From NCBI GenBank assembly GCA_016927855.1, contig JAFGLV010000034.1:20637-84636 (forward strand): 64,000 nucleotides of DNA, in the 5' to 3' direction. A model generated the notes under the pieces. The model searched no databases. It worked only from the letters and a program-made list of their open reading frames with translations, and was not told the origin of the DNA. Position 1 is the first letter of the stretch. Each line of letters begins with the position of its first letter. This document shows positions 24,127 through 32,676 of the stretch, piece by piece. A program made the translations under genes and the position numbers. The stretch comes from Sedimentisphaerales bacterium. GTDB taxonomy: Bacteria; Planctomycetota; Phycisphaerae; Sedimentisphaerales; Anaerobacaceae.

Positions 24127-25548
24127 TTAGTCGAACGACTTGATTCTCAGGTTCCTGAACCATACCGGATTGCCGTGATATTGGAAACCGAGGTGCCCTT
24201 CGCGCGGCATGTCCTTGTAGGCGGTGGAGAACTTGTTCCGCTCTCCGTTGGGGTTCCGGCCGGCGACGCTCCACTGATCCAGGTCCATGTCGATGATGTC
24301 TTCGCCGTTGAGATTCACGTAGATCTTGTTGTCCAGGCAGGTGATGACGTAGTGGTTCCATTCGCCCACCGGCTTGCTCGCGTCCCTCGAAGGCGACAGG
24401 CAATCGTAGATCGCGCCGCACTGGCCGTGCCCGGTGCCGTCGGTGGTCGCGTGAATCTGGACCTCGATGGCGGTGTTGAGCCAGTTCTCGATGCTGTCGG
24501 TGCGAATGAAGACGCCGCTGTTGCCGCCCTCCGGGACCCTCCAATCGAGCTCGAGGACGAAGTTGCCGTACCGTTCTTTCGTCCAGATATCGCCGTGACC
24601 GACGGGAGTGAGAACGCCGTCGGCATCGAAGGCCCAGGCGTTGTCCTCCATCACCGCATTGCCCAGGTCCTTCTTGAAGATGTCGAGGTAAGAAACGTCG
24701 CTCAGTTCGGCGGCCGTCTTCTTGAAGAGCGCGACGCAGCCGGCAATCTCAGGCACGCTGTTGTCCCAGTTGTATTCGTATTCGATGGAGAAGACCCCTT
24801 CGAAGCCTTGACGATCCAACTCCGCCAGCACCTGCCGTGCCTTGCTGACACCGGTGCCCCAGATGACGTCGTGCGCGCCGTGATTACCGAACTCGTTGAG
24901 GTCCTTGAAGTGGAGGCTGCGAATCCGGCCGGCGGCGCCGAGCTTCGTGATCGCTTCGAGCGGATCGATTCCCGAGCGGGTCCAGTGGCCGGTGTCGGCG
25001 CAGGCGCCGATCAAGTTGCTGCGGCCTTCGCAGACCTTCAGCACCGTGTCGGGGTTCCAGTAGTGCGATGGATTCGGATGGTTGTGAATCGCGACGCCGA
25101 TCTGGTATTCCTGGCACAGCTTGTCGATCAGCTCGAAGGCCTCCTCCGGCGGCTCCGAGACGATGGTCTCGATCCCCATGTCCTTGGCGAAGTCGAACAC
25201 CTTGCGGCACTCGGCTTCGTCGTTGGGCAGACCCACCACACCGTAGTTAACCAGCTTGAGACCGTTGCCCTTGAGCAGTTGCTTGAGCGCCTGCCTCCGT
25301 TCGGCCGGCATGTCGTGATTGAAAGCTCCGTTGCCGATCCCGGCGCCCAGGCGCTGGCCGGGGTAGGCTTCGATGTACTCCAGACCCAGCCCTTTGGTCT
25401 TGGCTACCGCCTCCTCAAAGCTGAACCGGTTGAAGCTGTACGCCTGCGTCCCCAGGCGCCATTGCGGCATGGGCTGACCACCGGCCGCGGTGGCGACACA
25501 CGCACCGAAAGCAGCGAGGCATACAACCATCCACGTCATCTTGCTCAT
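24127..25548 (-). CDS. secreted TIM-barrel isomerase fused to DUF1080 (3-keto-glycoside-acting) domain
   Basis: This 473-residue two-domain protein starts with a signal peptide (about 1-24). A xylose-isomerase-like TIM barrel follows (about 28-285), with metal-site candidates in SEPPEEAFE, CADTGHW, LHFKDLNEFG and SIEYEY. A DUF1080 domain (about 295-473) ends it, with NSGVFIRTD, AIEVQIH, CGAIYDCLSPS and GEWNHYVI. Members of DUF1080 are known to cleave 3-keto-glycosides, and TIM barrels of this kind isomerise or epimerise keto sugars. The fusion would place two successive steps in one exported protein. ATG 25548 follows GGAGAA. It lies 46 bp after oxidoreductase 2. Confidence 0.88.
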   Translation of the reverse strand: MSKMTWMVVCLAAFGACVATAAGGQPMPQWRLGTQAYSFNRFSFEEAVAKTKGLGLEYIEAYPGQRLGAGIGNGAFNHDMPAERRQALKQLLKGNGLKLVNYGVVGLPNDEAECRKVFDFAKDMGIETIVSEPPEEAFELIDKLCQEYQIGVAIHNHPNPSHYWNPDTVLKVCEGRSNLIGACADTGHWTRSGIDPLEAITKLGAAGRIRSLHFKDLNEFGNHGAHDVIWGTGVSKARQVLAELDRQGFEGVFSIEYEYNWDNSVPEIAGCVALFKKTAAELSDVSYLDIFKKDLGNAVMEDNAWAFDADGVLTPVGHGDIWTKERYGNFVLELDWRVPEGGNSGVFIRTDSIENWLNTAIEVQIHATTDGTGHGQCGAIYDCLSPSRDASKPVGEWNHYVITCLDNKIYVNLNGEDIIDMDLDQWSVAGRNPNGERNKFSTAYKDMPREGHLGFQYHGNPVWFRNLRIKSFD

Positions 25549-25594
25549 CTGTTCTTCTCCTGCATTCTCAAACCTGGGCTGTCCTCGCAGCCTG

Positions 25595-26920
25595 CTATAC
25601 TGACCACCCTTCACGATATTCGCGCCGCAGCCACCGATTGGCTTCGGGCAGATTCGTCACTTTCATCGCCGGTCCATCCCATTCGAGCTTCTGTCCCGCG
25701 CGCGCCGCGACGTTGCCCAGCAGAACCGCTTCGCTCATAGGGCCGGAGTAGTCGAAATTCGACAGCGGCTTGGACCCGCCTTTACAGGCACGAATCCACT
25801 CCTGGTAGTGCTCGCTGGCGCCGCGTCGCGAGCGTGGCAAGAACGGCTCCGGCGGTTTGAACCCGCGCATCCGCGATTCCGGAATTAGGCGCGGCCCGCC
25901 CATGTGAGGACAGAGAATCGTCCCCTTGTCGCCGTAGTAGAGGCCGCCTTCTCCAGGCAGGTCGCGCTCGGCCTCCAATTCGGGCGGTCGCGGCGGGCGG
26001 TTCTCGCCGTCATACCAGGTGACTGTTACCGCCGGCCGACCACCCCGCGCCGGAAACTCCCACGTCACGATCGTCTTTTCCGGATACGTCTCGTTATTGA
26101 ACGGTCCCGGCTTGGCCTCGATGCTTGTCGGGTACTCCAAGTCCAACGCCCACCAGGCCGGGTCGAGAATGTGACAGGCCATATCGCCCAGCGTGCCCGT
26201 GCCGAAATCCCACCAGCGGCGCCAGTTGCCGGGCAGATAGGTCGGATGGTACGGTCGCTGCGGCGCCGGTCCCAGCCACAAGTCCCAGGCCAGCGTTTCT
26301 GGCACCGGCGGTGTCCCTTCGGGGCGTGTTCCACCTCCGTAGTCTTTATAGCTCCAGATATCGACGTTACGGACCGTGCCGATGACACCTGACTTGATCA
26401 TCTCGACGAGCATCTTCAGCTCGGTGGTCGCGTGGATCTGCGTGCCCATCTGGGTCATCACGCCCTGCTCGCGGGCCGCCTGCGTCAGACGGCGAACCTC
26501 GCTGACATCGTGACAGAGAGGCTTTTGGCAATAGACGTGCTTGCCCATCTTGGCCGCCGTCAGCGCCGCGACGAAATGAATGTGATCCGGCGTCGAAACC
26601 GTTACCGCGTCGATGTTGTTGGACTCGGCGTCGAGCATCTTGCGGAAGTCACGGTACTTCTTCGCTGCCGGATGGGCCCGGAATGTCCGAGCCGTGTGGT
26701 CGCTCCAATCCACGTCGCACAGCGCCACGATGTTCTCGGTGCTGACCTCGCCGACGTCGCTGGCGCCCATCCCGCCGACGCCGATGCAGGCAATGTTGAG
26801 CTTCTCGCTGGGTGGCACGTTGCCGGCACCGCCGAGCACATGTCGAGGGACGATCGTGACTGCCCCAAGCGCCGCAGCGCTGCCAAGGAAACGCCTTCTG
26901 GTGACCTTCATGTCCTTCAT
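25595..26920 (-). CDS. Tat-exported Gfo/Idh/MocA oxidoreductase 2 (QKP variant)
   Basis: This 441-residue protein has a Tat signal (TRRRFLGS, then IVPRHVLGG), Rossmann motif IGVGGMGASD (46-55), TPDHIH (110-115) and QKP (132-134) in place of EKP. The C-terminal domain shows the signature GTLGDMACHILDPAWWAL and ends with EANRWLRREYREGWSV. It belongs to the same close subfamily as copies 3, 4, 5 and 7. The gene starts 15 bp after copy 3 ends, so the two are almost certainly cotranscribed. Oxidation or reduction of a sugar hydroxyl with bound NAD(P) is expected; the substrate is unknown. Confidence 0.9.
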   Translation of the reverse strand: MKDMKVTRRRFLGSAAALGAVTIVPRHVLGGAGNVPPSEKLNIACIGVGGMGASDVGEVSTENIVALCDVDWSDHTARTFRAHPAAKKYRDFRKMLDAESNNIDAVTVSTPDHIHFVAALTAAKMGKHVYCQKPLCHDVSEVRRLTQAAREQGVMTQMGTQIHATTELKMLVEMIKSGVIGTVRNVDIWSYKDYGGGTRPEGTPPVPETLAWDLWLGPAPQRPYHPTYLPGNWRRWWDFGTGTLGDMACHILDPAWWALDLEYPTSIEAKPGPFNNETYPEKTIVTWEFPARGGRPAVTVTWYDGENRPPRPPELEAERDLPGEGGLYYGDKGTILCPHMGGPRLIPESRMRGFKPPEPFLPRSRRGASEHYQEWIRACKGGSKPLSNFDYSGPMSEAVLLGNVAARAGQKLEWDGPAMKVTNLPEANRWLRREYREGWSV

Positions 26921-26935
26921 CCTGAGCTCCGCTGA

Positions 26936-28303
26936 CTACAGTGTCCAATCTTCCCTGAAGACCGGATGGATGTATTGGTTGGCTTCGTCGCAGTTGGTAA
27001 CCTTGAGGTTCTCCGGGTCCCACTCCAGTGGCGTATCTTTGAGGCGCATCGCCAGCACGCCCAGCAGGACCATCTCCGTCAACGGGCCGCCATAGTCGAA
27101 CGTCGAGCTGGCCGGCTTGCCGGCCTTGCACGCGCGGACCCAGTCCTGTTCGTGCCCGGCCGAGCCACGCGGCACACGTGGCAGCGATGGGACCGGCCGC
27201 TGGTAGGCGCGCATCTTCGTTTCCGGGATGATCCGCACGCCGCCGGCGCCGTGTGAGCCGTGCATGATCGTGCCGTTATCGCCGATCAGCAGCGCGCCGT
27301 TGCCCTCCAGCCGACGGCCGGGCTCCAGGTCTTTCGGCCAAGGCGGGAGCAATCGCCCATCGAACCAAGTCAGCTTCACCGGCGGCATCTCGCCGCGCAC
27401 CGGAAACTCGTAGCGGACGATCGACGCACGTGGATAGGTCTCGGCGGCCACCTCGGGATCGCAGTGCGTGGTGGTCGCTTCGACGCGCGTGGGATGGCCC
27501 AACTTCAGCGCGTAGAAGGCCGGGTCGAGGATGTGACAGCCCATGTCGCCCAGCGCACCGGTGCCGAAATCCCACCAGCCGCGCCACGTCGTCGGGCAGT
27601 AGATCGGATGGTACGGCCGATACCGCGCCGGTCCCAGCCACAAGTCCCAGTCCAGCGTGCTCGGCACGGGCGGCGTCTCTTTCGGCCGCGCCATGATGGG
27701 GAAGTCCGACCACGGATCGCCTCCGACCGGCCGGTCGCTCCAGGCGTAGACCTCGCGCACCGGACCGATCGCGCCGTCCTGAATCCACTCGTAGAGGATC
27801 CGCATCTCGTCGGCGGAGCGGCCCTGGTTGCCCATCTGCGTCTGGACCTTCGCTTCGCGCGCCGCTTCGGTCAGGGCGCGGACCTCAGAGATCGAATGGG
27901 CCAGCGGCTTCTGGAGGTAGATGTGCTTGCGGCGCCGGATGCACTCCATGCCGATCACGGCGTGCGTGTGGTCGGGCGTCGCGATGATCACCGCGTCTAT
28001 ATTGCGGTCTTCCTTGTCGAGCATAACGCGGTAATCGCGATAGCGTTTTGCCTGCGGATGCTTCTGAAACGTCCCGGCCGCGTACTTGTCGTCCACATCG
28101 CACAGCGCCACGATGTTCTCGCTGGAACAGGCGTTGAGATTGCCGCCACCCATGCCGCCGATCCCGATGCCCGCGATGCTGAGTTTCTCGCTGGGAGGCC
28201 GGGCCCCTGCTCCGCCCAGCACGTGGCTGGGCACGACGGTGAAGGCAGCCGCCGTGCCGGCGGCGCCGCTGAGAAAGCTGCGTCTGTCGATTGTCCCGCT
28301 CAT
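26936..28303 (-). CDS. Tat-exported Gfo/Idh/MocA oxidoreductase 3 (QKP variant)
   Basis: This 455-residue protein has a Tat signal (DRRSFLSG, VVPSHVLGG), IGIGGMGGG (46-54), TPDHTH and QKP at 131-133. The C-terminal signature is [18 protein letters not shown], and the tail is EANQYIHPVFREDWTL. Its ATG overlaps the stop of copy 4 by 4 bp (ATGA), so the pair is translationally coupled. Divergence from copy 4 is large enough that a distinct substrate is likely, but this is inference. Confidence 0.9.
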   Translation of the reverse strand: MSGTIDRRSFLSGAAGTAAAFTVVPSHVLGGAGARPPSEKLSIAGIGIGGMGGGNLNACSSENIVALCDVDDKYAAGTFQKHPQAKRYRDYRVMLDKEDRNIDAVIIATPDHTHAVIGMECIRRRKHIYLQKPLAHSISEVRALTEAAREAKVQTQMGNQGRSADEMRILYEWIQDGAIGPVREVYAWSDRPVGGDPWSDFPIMARPKETPPVPSTLDWDLWLGPARYRPYHPIYCPTTWRGWWDFGTGALGDMGCHILDPAFYALKLGHPTRVEATTTHCDPEVAAETYPRASIVRYEFPVRGEMPPVKLTWFDGRLLPPWPKDLEPGRRLEGNGALLIGDNGTIMHGSHGAGGVRIIPETKMRAYQRPVPSLPRVPRGSAGHEQDWVRACKAGKPASSTFDYGGPLTEMVLLGVLAMRLKDTPLEWDPENLKVTNCDEANQYIHPVFREDWTL

Positions 28304-29649
28304 AGCGCCCAGCCCTCGCGGTATTGCTTGGTCAAGTATTGATTCGCCTCAGGCATATTCCTGAACTCGAACTTCTCGGCGTCCCAGAGCAGCTTCGTGC
28401 CGAGGAGCCTGTCCTTCAAGGCCGGACGAATCGCGATGTTGCCCAGCAGTACGACCTGCGCCAGCAGGCCGGCGTGGTCGGGGAAGTTCGAGCCGGCGGG
28501 CTTGCCACCTTTGCAGGCGATGACCCACTCCTCGTAGTGACCGGGCGAACGCTCCAGCGTCCGTGGCGGCCGGCCATACTCCCTCTGCCGCGCTTCGGGC
28601 AAGAGGCGACCATTGTAGATCTTGCCCTTGTCGCCGACGTAGAGCGCTCCGTTCGTATCCCACCGGCGCCCATCCGCCAACTCGGCCGGACGAGGCGGCT
28701 TCATGCCGCCGTCGTACCAGTGCAGCGTCACCGGCGCCAACTCGCCGCGCGCGGGAAACTCGTATGTCACGCGCGACGCCACCGGGTACGTCTCATCGTT
28801 GACGAGTGTGCAGCAGGCATCGACGCTCGTCGGGTGGCCCAGCTTGAGCGCGCGGAAGACCGGGTCGAGGCTGTGGCAGCCGATGTCGCCCAGCGCGCCG
28901 GTACCGAAATCCCACCAGCCCCGCCAGACGAACGGGTTATACACACCTCGCACGTAGGGACGCATCGGCGCCGGGCCTACCCAGAGGTCCCAATCGAGCG
29001 TATCGGGGATTGGATCTTCCCCCTTCGGCCGATCGACCCCTTGCGGCCAGTACCACTTATTGATCCCGTTGAGCGGCCGGTCCGTCCAGATATGGACCTC
29101 ACGAACCTGGCCGATCGCGCCGTCCCAAATCGTTTCGCAGAGCAGGCGGACCTCTGGGCCGGCCTGGCCCTGGTTGCCCATCTGGGTCGCGACGCCGGCC
29201 TCCCGGGCAGCATCCGCCAGCATCTTTGCCTCAAGCACCGTGTGCGTCAGCGGCTTCTCGCAGTAGACGTGCTTGCCGCGTTTGATCGCGGCCATGGAGA
29301 TCGGTGCGTGCAGGTGGTCCGGCGTGGCAATCACCACACCGTCAATGCTCTTGTCCTCCTTGTCGAGCATCTCGCGAAAGTTCTTGTATCGCCTGGCGTT
29401 CGGGAACTGCTCGAACGTCCCGCGCGCGTGGCGCCAGTCCACGTCGCACAAAGCGACGACGTTCTGGCTGGCCAGACGGCCCAGATCGCTGCGGCCCTGG
29501 CCTCCGATGCCAATCCCGGCGATGTTGATCTTGTCGCTGGGCGCGGTATTTCCGGCCCCGCCCAGCACGTGGCGCGGCACGATCGTAAAGGCGGCAGCAC
29601 TCGCGGCCGCTCCCATGAACTGGCGTCGAGAAATCGTCTTCTTTTTCAC
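28300..29649 (-). CDS. Tat-exported Gfo/Idh/MocA oxidoreductase 4
   Basis: This 449-residue protein has a Tat signal ([17 protein letters not shown]), IGIGGQGRSD (46-55), TPDHLHAP and a canonical EKP (131-133). The C-terminal signature is GALGDIGCHSLDPVFRAL, and the tail is EANQYLTKQYREGWAL. GTG 29649 is chosen because AGGAGA lies 6-7 bp upstream; the TTG 21 bp earlier has no good site. Coupled to copy 3 by a 4-bp overlap. Copy 5 ends 63 bp upstream on the same strand. Confidence 0.9.
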   Translation of the reverse strand: MKKKTISRRQFMGAAASAAAFTIVPRHVLGGAGNTAPSDKINIAGIGIGGQGRSDLGRLASQNVVALCDVDWRHARGTFEQFPNARRYKNFREMLDKEDKSIDGVVIATPDHLHAPISMAAIKRGKHVYCEKPLTHTVLEAKMLADAAREAGVATQMGNQGQAGPEVRLLCETIWDGAIGQVREVHIWTDRPLNGINKWYWPQGVDRPKGEDPIPDTLDWDLWVGPAPMRPYVRGVYNPFVWRGWWDFGTGALGDIGCHSLDPVFRALKLGHPTSVDACCTLVNDETYPVASRVTYEFPARGELAPVTLHWYDGGMKPPRPAELADGRRWDTNGALYVGDKGKIYNGRLLPEARQREYGRPPRTLERSPGHYEEWVIACKGGKPAGSNFPDHAGLLAQVVLLGNIAIRPALKDRLLGTKLLWDAEKFEFRNMPEANQYLTKQYREGWAL

Positions 29650-29712
29650 GGCATTTCTCCTCAAGAGCAAGATTGCGCCACGGACAGTTGTGTTACAGCA
29701 TCGCCGGCGCCG

Positions 29713-31092
29713 CTACAGGATCCAGCCGGCTCGATAGTCACGACGAAGGTATTTGTTGGCTTCAGGCAGATTGGTGATTCGCATGTTGGGCCCGTCATAG
29801 GCGAGCTTGAGCCCTTTCTCCTGCAATTCGAGACTCATCCGGACCGCGATATTGCCCAGCAGGACCATTTCCGTCAGGGGACCGGCGTAATCGAAGTTCG
29901 ACCCGGCGGGCTTGTCTCCTTTGCAGGCGGCTACCCACTCGGCGTGGTGACCCATCGAACGCGGGATGCTTCTTTCGGGTCGGCGGTAGTCGCGCATGCG
30001 CGATTCAGGGATCAGCCTGGGGTTGTTCCCATAGCTGCCACAGGTGAGCTTGCCTTTCTCACCGACGAAGATCACGCCTCCCAGCTTGTCGCCCATGTGC
30101 CGGCCGTCCTCAAGCTCGTCCGGCCTCTCGGGCATGAGTCCTCCATCGTACCAGGTCAGTTCCAGCGGAGGCATGTCGCCGCGAGCGCCGAAGGTGTACC
30201 GCACGATCGACGCTTGCGGATAGCTTTCCGTGTTGAAGGTCTTGTCCCAGGTGACCGTCGGGACGAAGATCGAACAGCTTGCCTCGACCGTCTCCGGCGC
30301 GCCGAGCTTGAGCGCCCAGAAAACGGGATCGAGGTTGTGGCAGCCCATGTCGCCGAGCCCGCCGGTGCCGAAATCCCACCAGGCACGCCAGAACATCGGC
30401 AGGTATGAGGGATGATAAGGTCGCCACGGAGCAGGACCGAGCCACCAGTCCCAGTCGAGCGTGTCAGGGACGGGTGGCGTCTCGGCCGGGCGCGTCAGGC
30501 CCTGCGGCCAGACCGGATGCGTCGACCATGCATGCACCTCGCGGACAGGACCGATGGCACCGTCCCAAATCCATTCGCAGATAAGGCGGATGCCTTCGCC
30601 GGAATGGCCCTGGTTGCCCATCTGCGTTGCCACGCCGGCTTCGCGCGCGGCTCCGGCAATGCGCCGCGCCTCATCCATCGAATGGGTCAGTGGCTTCTCG
30701 CAGAAGACGTGCTTGCCCATCTTGATGGCCATCATCGACGCGACAGCATGCGTGTGGTCTGGCGTCGCGACCACCACCGCGTCAATGTTCTTGCCTTCCT
30801 TCTCCAGCATCACGCGGAAATCAGAGTATCGCCGGGCACCGGGATGCTTCTTGAACGTCTCAGCCGCCTGGCGACGATCCACGTCGCACAGAGCCACGAT
30901 ATTCTCGCTGCTGACAGCCAGAAGGTCGGTTGCTCCCTGACCACCAACGCCGATGCCGGCGATGTTGAGCTTTTCGCTGGGTGGAACATCGCCCGGGCCG
31001 CCGAGCACATGGCGCGGCACGATCGTGAACGCGGCGGCTCCGGCAGCGGCCGTCACAAAAGCTCGTCGGGAAATTGGCTGCGTGTTGACCAT
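29713..31092 (-). CDS. Tat-exported Gfo/Idh/MocA oxidoreductase 5
   Basis: This 459-residue protein has a Tat signal ([17 protein letters not shown]), IGVGGQGATD (47-56), TPDHTHAV and EKP (132-134). The C-terminal signature is GGLGDMGCHNLDPVFWAL, followed by a short extra loop (FVPTVTWDKTFN) not seen in copies 2-4. The tail is EANKYLRRDYRAGWIL. ATG 31092 follows AGGGAG; the longer ORF start at 31140 lies in the repeat-containing gap. The 101-bp gap upstream carries a palindromic repeat. Confidence 0.9.
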   Translation of the reverse strand: MVNTQPISRRAFVTAAAGAAAFTIVPRHVLGGPGDVPPSEKLNIAGIGVGGQGATDLLAVSSENIVALCDVDRRQAAETFKKHPGARRYSDFRVMLEKEGKNIDAVVVATPDHTHAVASMMAIKMGKHVFCEKPLTHSMDEARRIAGAAREAGVATQMGNQGHSGEGIRLICEWIWDGAIGPVREVHAWSTHPVWPQGLTRPAETPPVPDTLDWDWWLGPAPWRPYHPSYLPMFWRAWWDFGTGGLGDMGCHNLDPVFWALKLGAPETVEASCSIFVPTVTWDKTFNTESYPQASIVRYTFGARGDMPPLELTWYDGGLMPERPDELEDGRHMGDKLGGVIFVGEKGKLTCGSYGNNPRLIPESRMRDYRRPERSIPRSMGHHAEWVAACKGDKPAGSNFDYAGPLTEMVLLGNIAVRMSLELQEKGLKLAYDGPNMRITNLPEANKYLRRDYRAGWIL

Positions 31093-31123
31093 GCCGCGCT
31101 CCCTGTCGTCCAGTAGAAACCTA

Positions 31124-31180
31124 TAGGGTGTGCCCCGCACGCCGTCCCCCTTCGCACGCGGTGGGCAAGGCCCACCCTAC
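31124..31180. repeat. palindromic repeat, copy C, inside the oxidoreductase run
   Basis: TAGGGTGTGCC (31124-31134) pairs imperfectly with GGCCCACCCTA, and GGTGGGCAAGGCCCACCCTAC (31160-31180) is nearly identical to repeat copy B at 10907-10928. It fills most of the gap between oxidoreductase genes 6 and 5, so the transcript there would carry a strong hairpin. Confidence 0.6.
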
Positions 31181-31193
31181 AGGGTCATCGGCT

Positions 31194-32624
31194 CTACACG
31201 TTCATTTGCAGCGGACCCCAGCCGTCGCGAGGCTCGCGCCAGGCCAGGTCGTTGATCTTCGGATCGCTGACGATCTTCCCGGCCTCATCAAGCTCGAGCT
31301 TCTTGCCGGCGCGGGCGCAAAGGTTGCCGAGCTGGATGTTGGCGGTCATGGGACCGGAGTAGCTGAAGTTCGACTGGCTGAACTCGCGCGGTTTCTCGCC
31401 CTTACAGGCCATGATGAACTCCTCGTGATGTCCGGGAGACGGTTCGAGCACTTGTTCGGGCCGGCCGAACTCTACGCGCCGCGCATTGGGGATCAGCCTT
31501 GGGCTGTTCCAGTAATCGCCTTCGACCAGCATCTTTCCCTTCGTGCCGATGATCAGGTTTCCCGTTCTCGGCAGTCTGACATTGTCAACCGCGAGCTCTT
31601 CAGGGGTCTCCGGCATGAAGGGCGTTCCATCCGCTTTGTTGCCTTCGTACCAGTACGTCGTGAACCCGGGTCGGTCGTTCTTAGCGCGATAGGTGCTCCT
31701 GACCACCATCCCGGCCGGCCACTGATCCCCGACGGTACCGTTCATGACGATCGGCTCAGCGGTGGCGGCATAGCCGCAATCCATGATCGCATAGATGCCG
31801 TCCGTGGTGTGACAGGCCATGTCGCCCAGCGCTCCGGACCCGAAATCGACGAAGCCACGCCAATTGAAGGGGTGATAGGGACCGCGCTGATTCCTGTTTC
31901 TGCCGCCTCTCCGGCCACTGTCACCGCCCTCGTCCTTGGGACCGGCATAGGGCCGCATCGGTGCCGGGCCGATCCATGCCTCCCAGTCCAGGGTCTCGGG
32001 AACCGGACTGGTCCAATCCGGACGACCACCCCCCTGAGGCCAGATCGGACGGTTCGTCCAGGTGTGAAACTCCTGAATATCACCGATCGCGCCGGCCTTG
32101 ATATATGCGTACGCCGCTCTCCATCCATTGTCGGCGTGACCCTGGTTGCCCATCTGGGTGACGACCTTGGGGTTCTTGGCATAGGCGGCTGCGAGCAGTT
32201 GGGCCTCGCGCACCGACCACGTCAGCGGCTTCTCGGTGTAGCAGTGGATGCCCATGGAGACCGCGGTCATCGTCGGCGCGAAATGGCTGTGATCCGGCAC
32301 CGCCACGAAGACCACATCGATTTCCTTGCCGTGGTTTTCGAAGACCTTCCGCCAATCCGTATACCCTGTTGCCTGCTCCCACCCTTCCTTGCCTTGGACA
32401 CCGTTCCAACGGGTCTTGTCAATCTCTGCGAAGGCGATGCACTGAAGGCCGGCATTGTGACACCAGCCCGTGTGAGACCCCGCTTGTCCGCCCGCACCGA
32501 TGAATCCCACCTGGAGCTTCTCGTTGAGCCCCTGGGCGCGGATCAGGCGCGGAAAGCCCAGAGAGCAGGCCGCGCCGGCGGCAACGGTGCCTTTGATGAA
32601 TTGACGACGTGTGATGTTCGACAT
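31194..32624 (-). CDS. Tat-exported Gfo/Idh/MocA oxidoreductase 6 with Gly/Arg-rich insert
   Basis: This 476-residue protein has a Tat signal (TRRQFIKG), a Rossmann loop FIGAGGQAGS (41-50), VPDHSH and EKP (131-133). An extra segment at about 227-248 (KDEGGDSGRRGGRNRNQRG) interrupts the conserved P-Y-x-P-F-x-W block; none of the other nine copies has it. The C-terminal signature is GALGDMACHTTDGIYAI. The tail DGWGPLQMNV also departs from the others. ATG follows AAAGGAG. It is the most divergent member of its subfamily, so a different substrate is plausible. Confidence 0.88.
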   Translation of the reverse strand: MSNITRRQFIKGTVAAGAACSLGFPRLIRAQGLNEKLQVGFIGAGGQAGSHTGWCHNAGLQCIAFAEIDKTRWNGVQGKEGWEQATGYTDWRKVFENHGKEIDVVFVAVPDHSHFAPTMTAVSMGIHCYTEKPLTWSVREAQLLAAAYAKNPKVVTQMGNQGHADNGWRAAYAYIKAGAIGDIQEFHTWTNRPIWPQGGGRPDWTSPVPETLDWEAWIGPAPMRPYAGPKDEGGDSGRRGGRNRNQRGPYHPFNWRGFVDFGSGALGDMACHTTDGIYAIMDCGYAATAEPIVMNGTVGDQWPAGMVVRSTYRAKNDRPGFTTYWYEGNKADGTPFMPETPEELAVDNVRLPRTGNLIIGTKGKMLVEGDYWNSPRLIPNARRVEFGRPEQVLEPSPGHHEEFIMACKGEKPREFSQSNFSYSGPMTANIQLGNLCARAGKKLELDEAGKIVSDPKINDLAWREPRDGWGPLQMNV

Positions 32625-32676
32625 GAGCTCGGCTCCTTTACTTCAAGTCTATGAACAATTCGATCGAGCATATCCT

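Noticed and set aside
23752..25740. 662-codon plus-strand frame
   Set aside because: Antisense to two well-supported genes, with no recognisable domain or start site.
28324..30408. 694-codon plus-strand frame across oxidoreductases 4 and 5
   Set aside because: It is an antisense shadow; repeated short segments only mirror the paralogous genes on the other strand.
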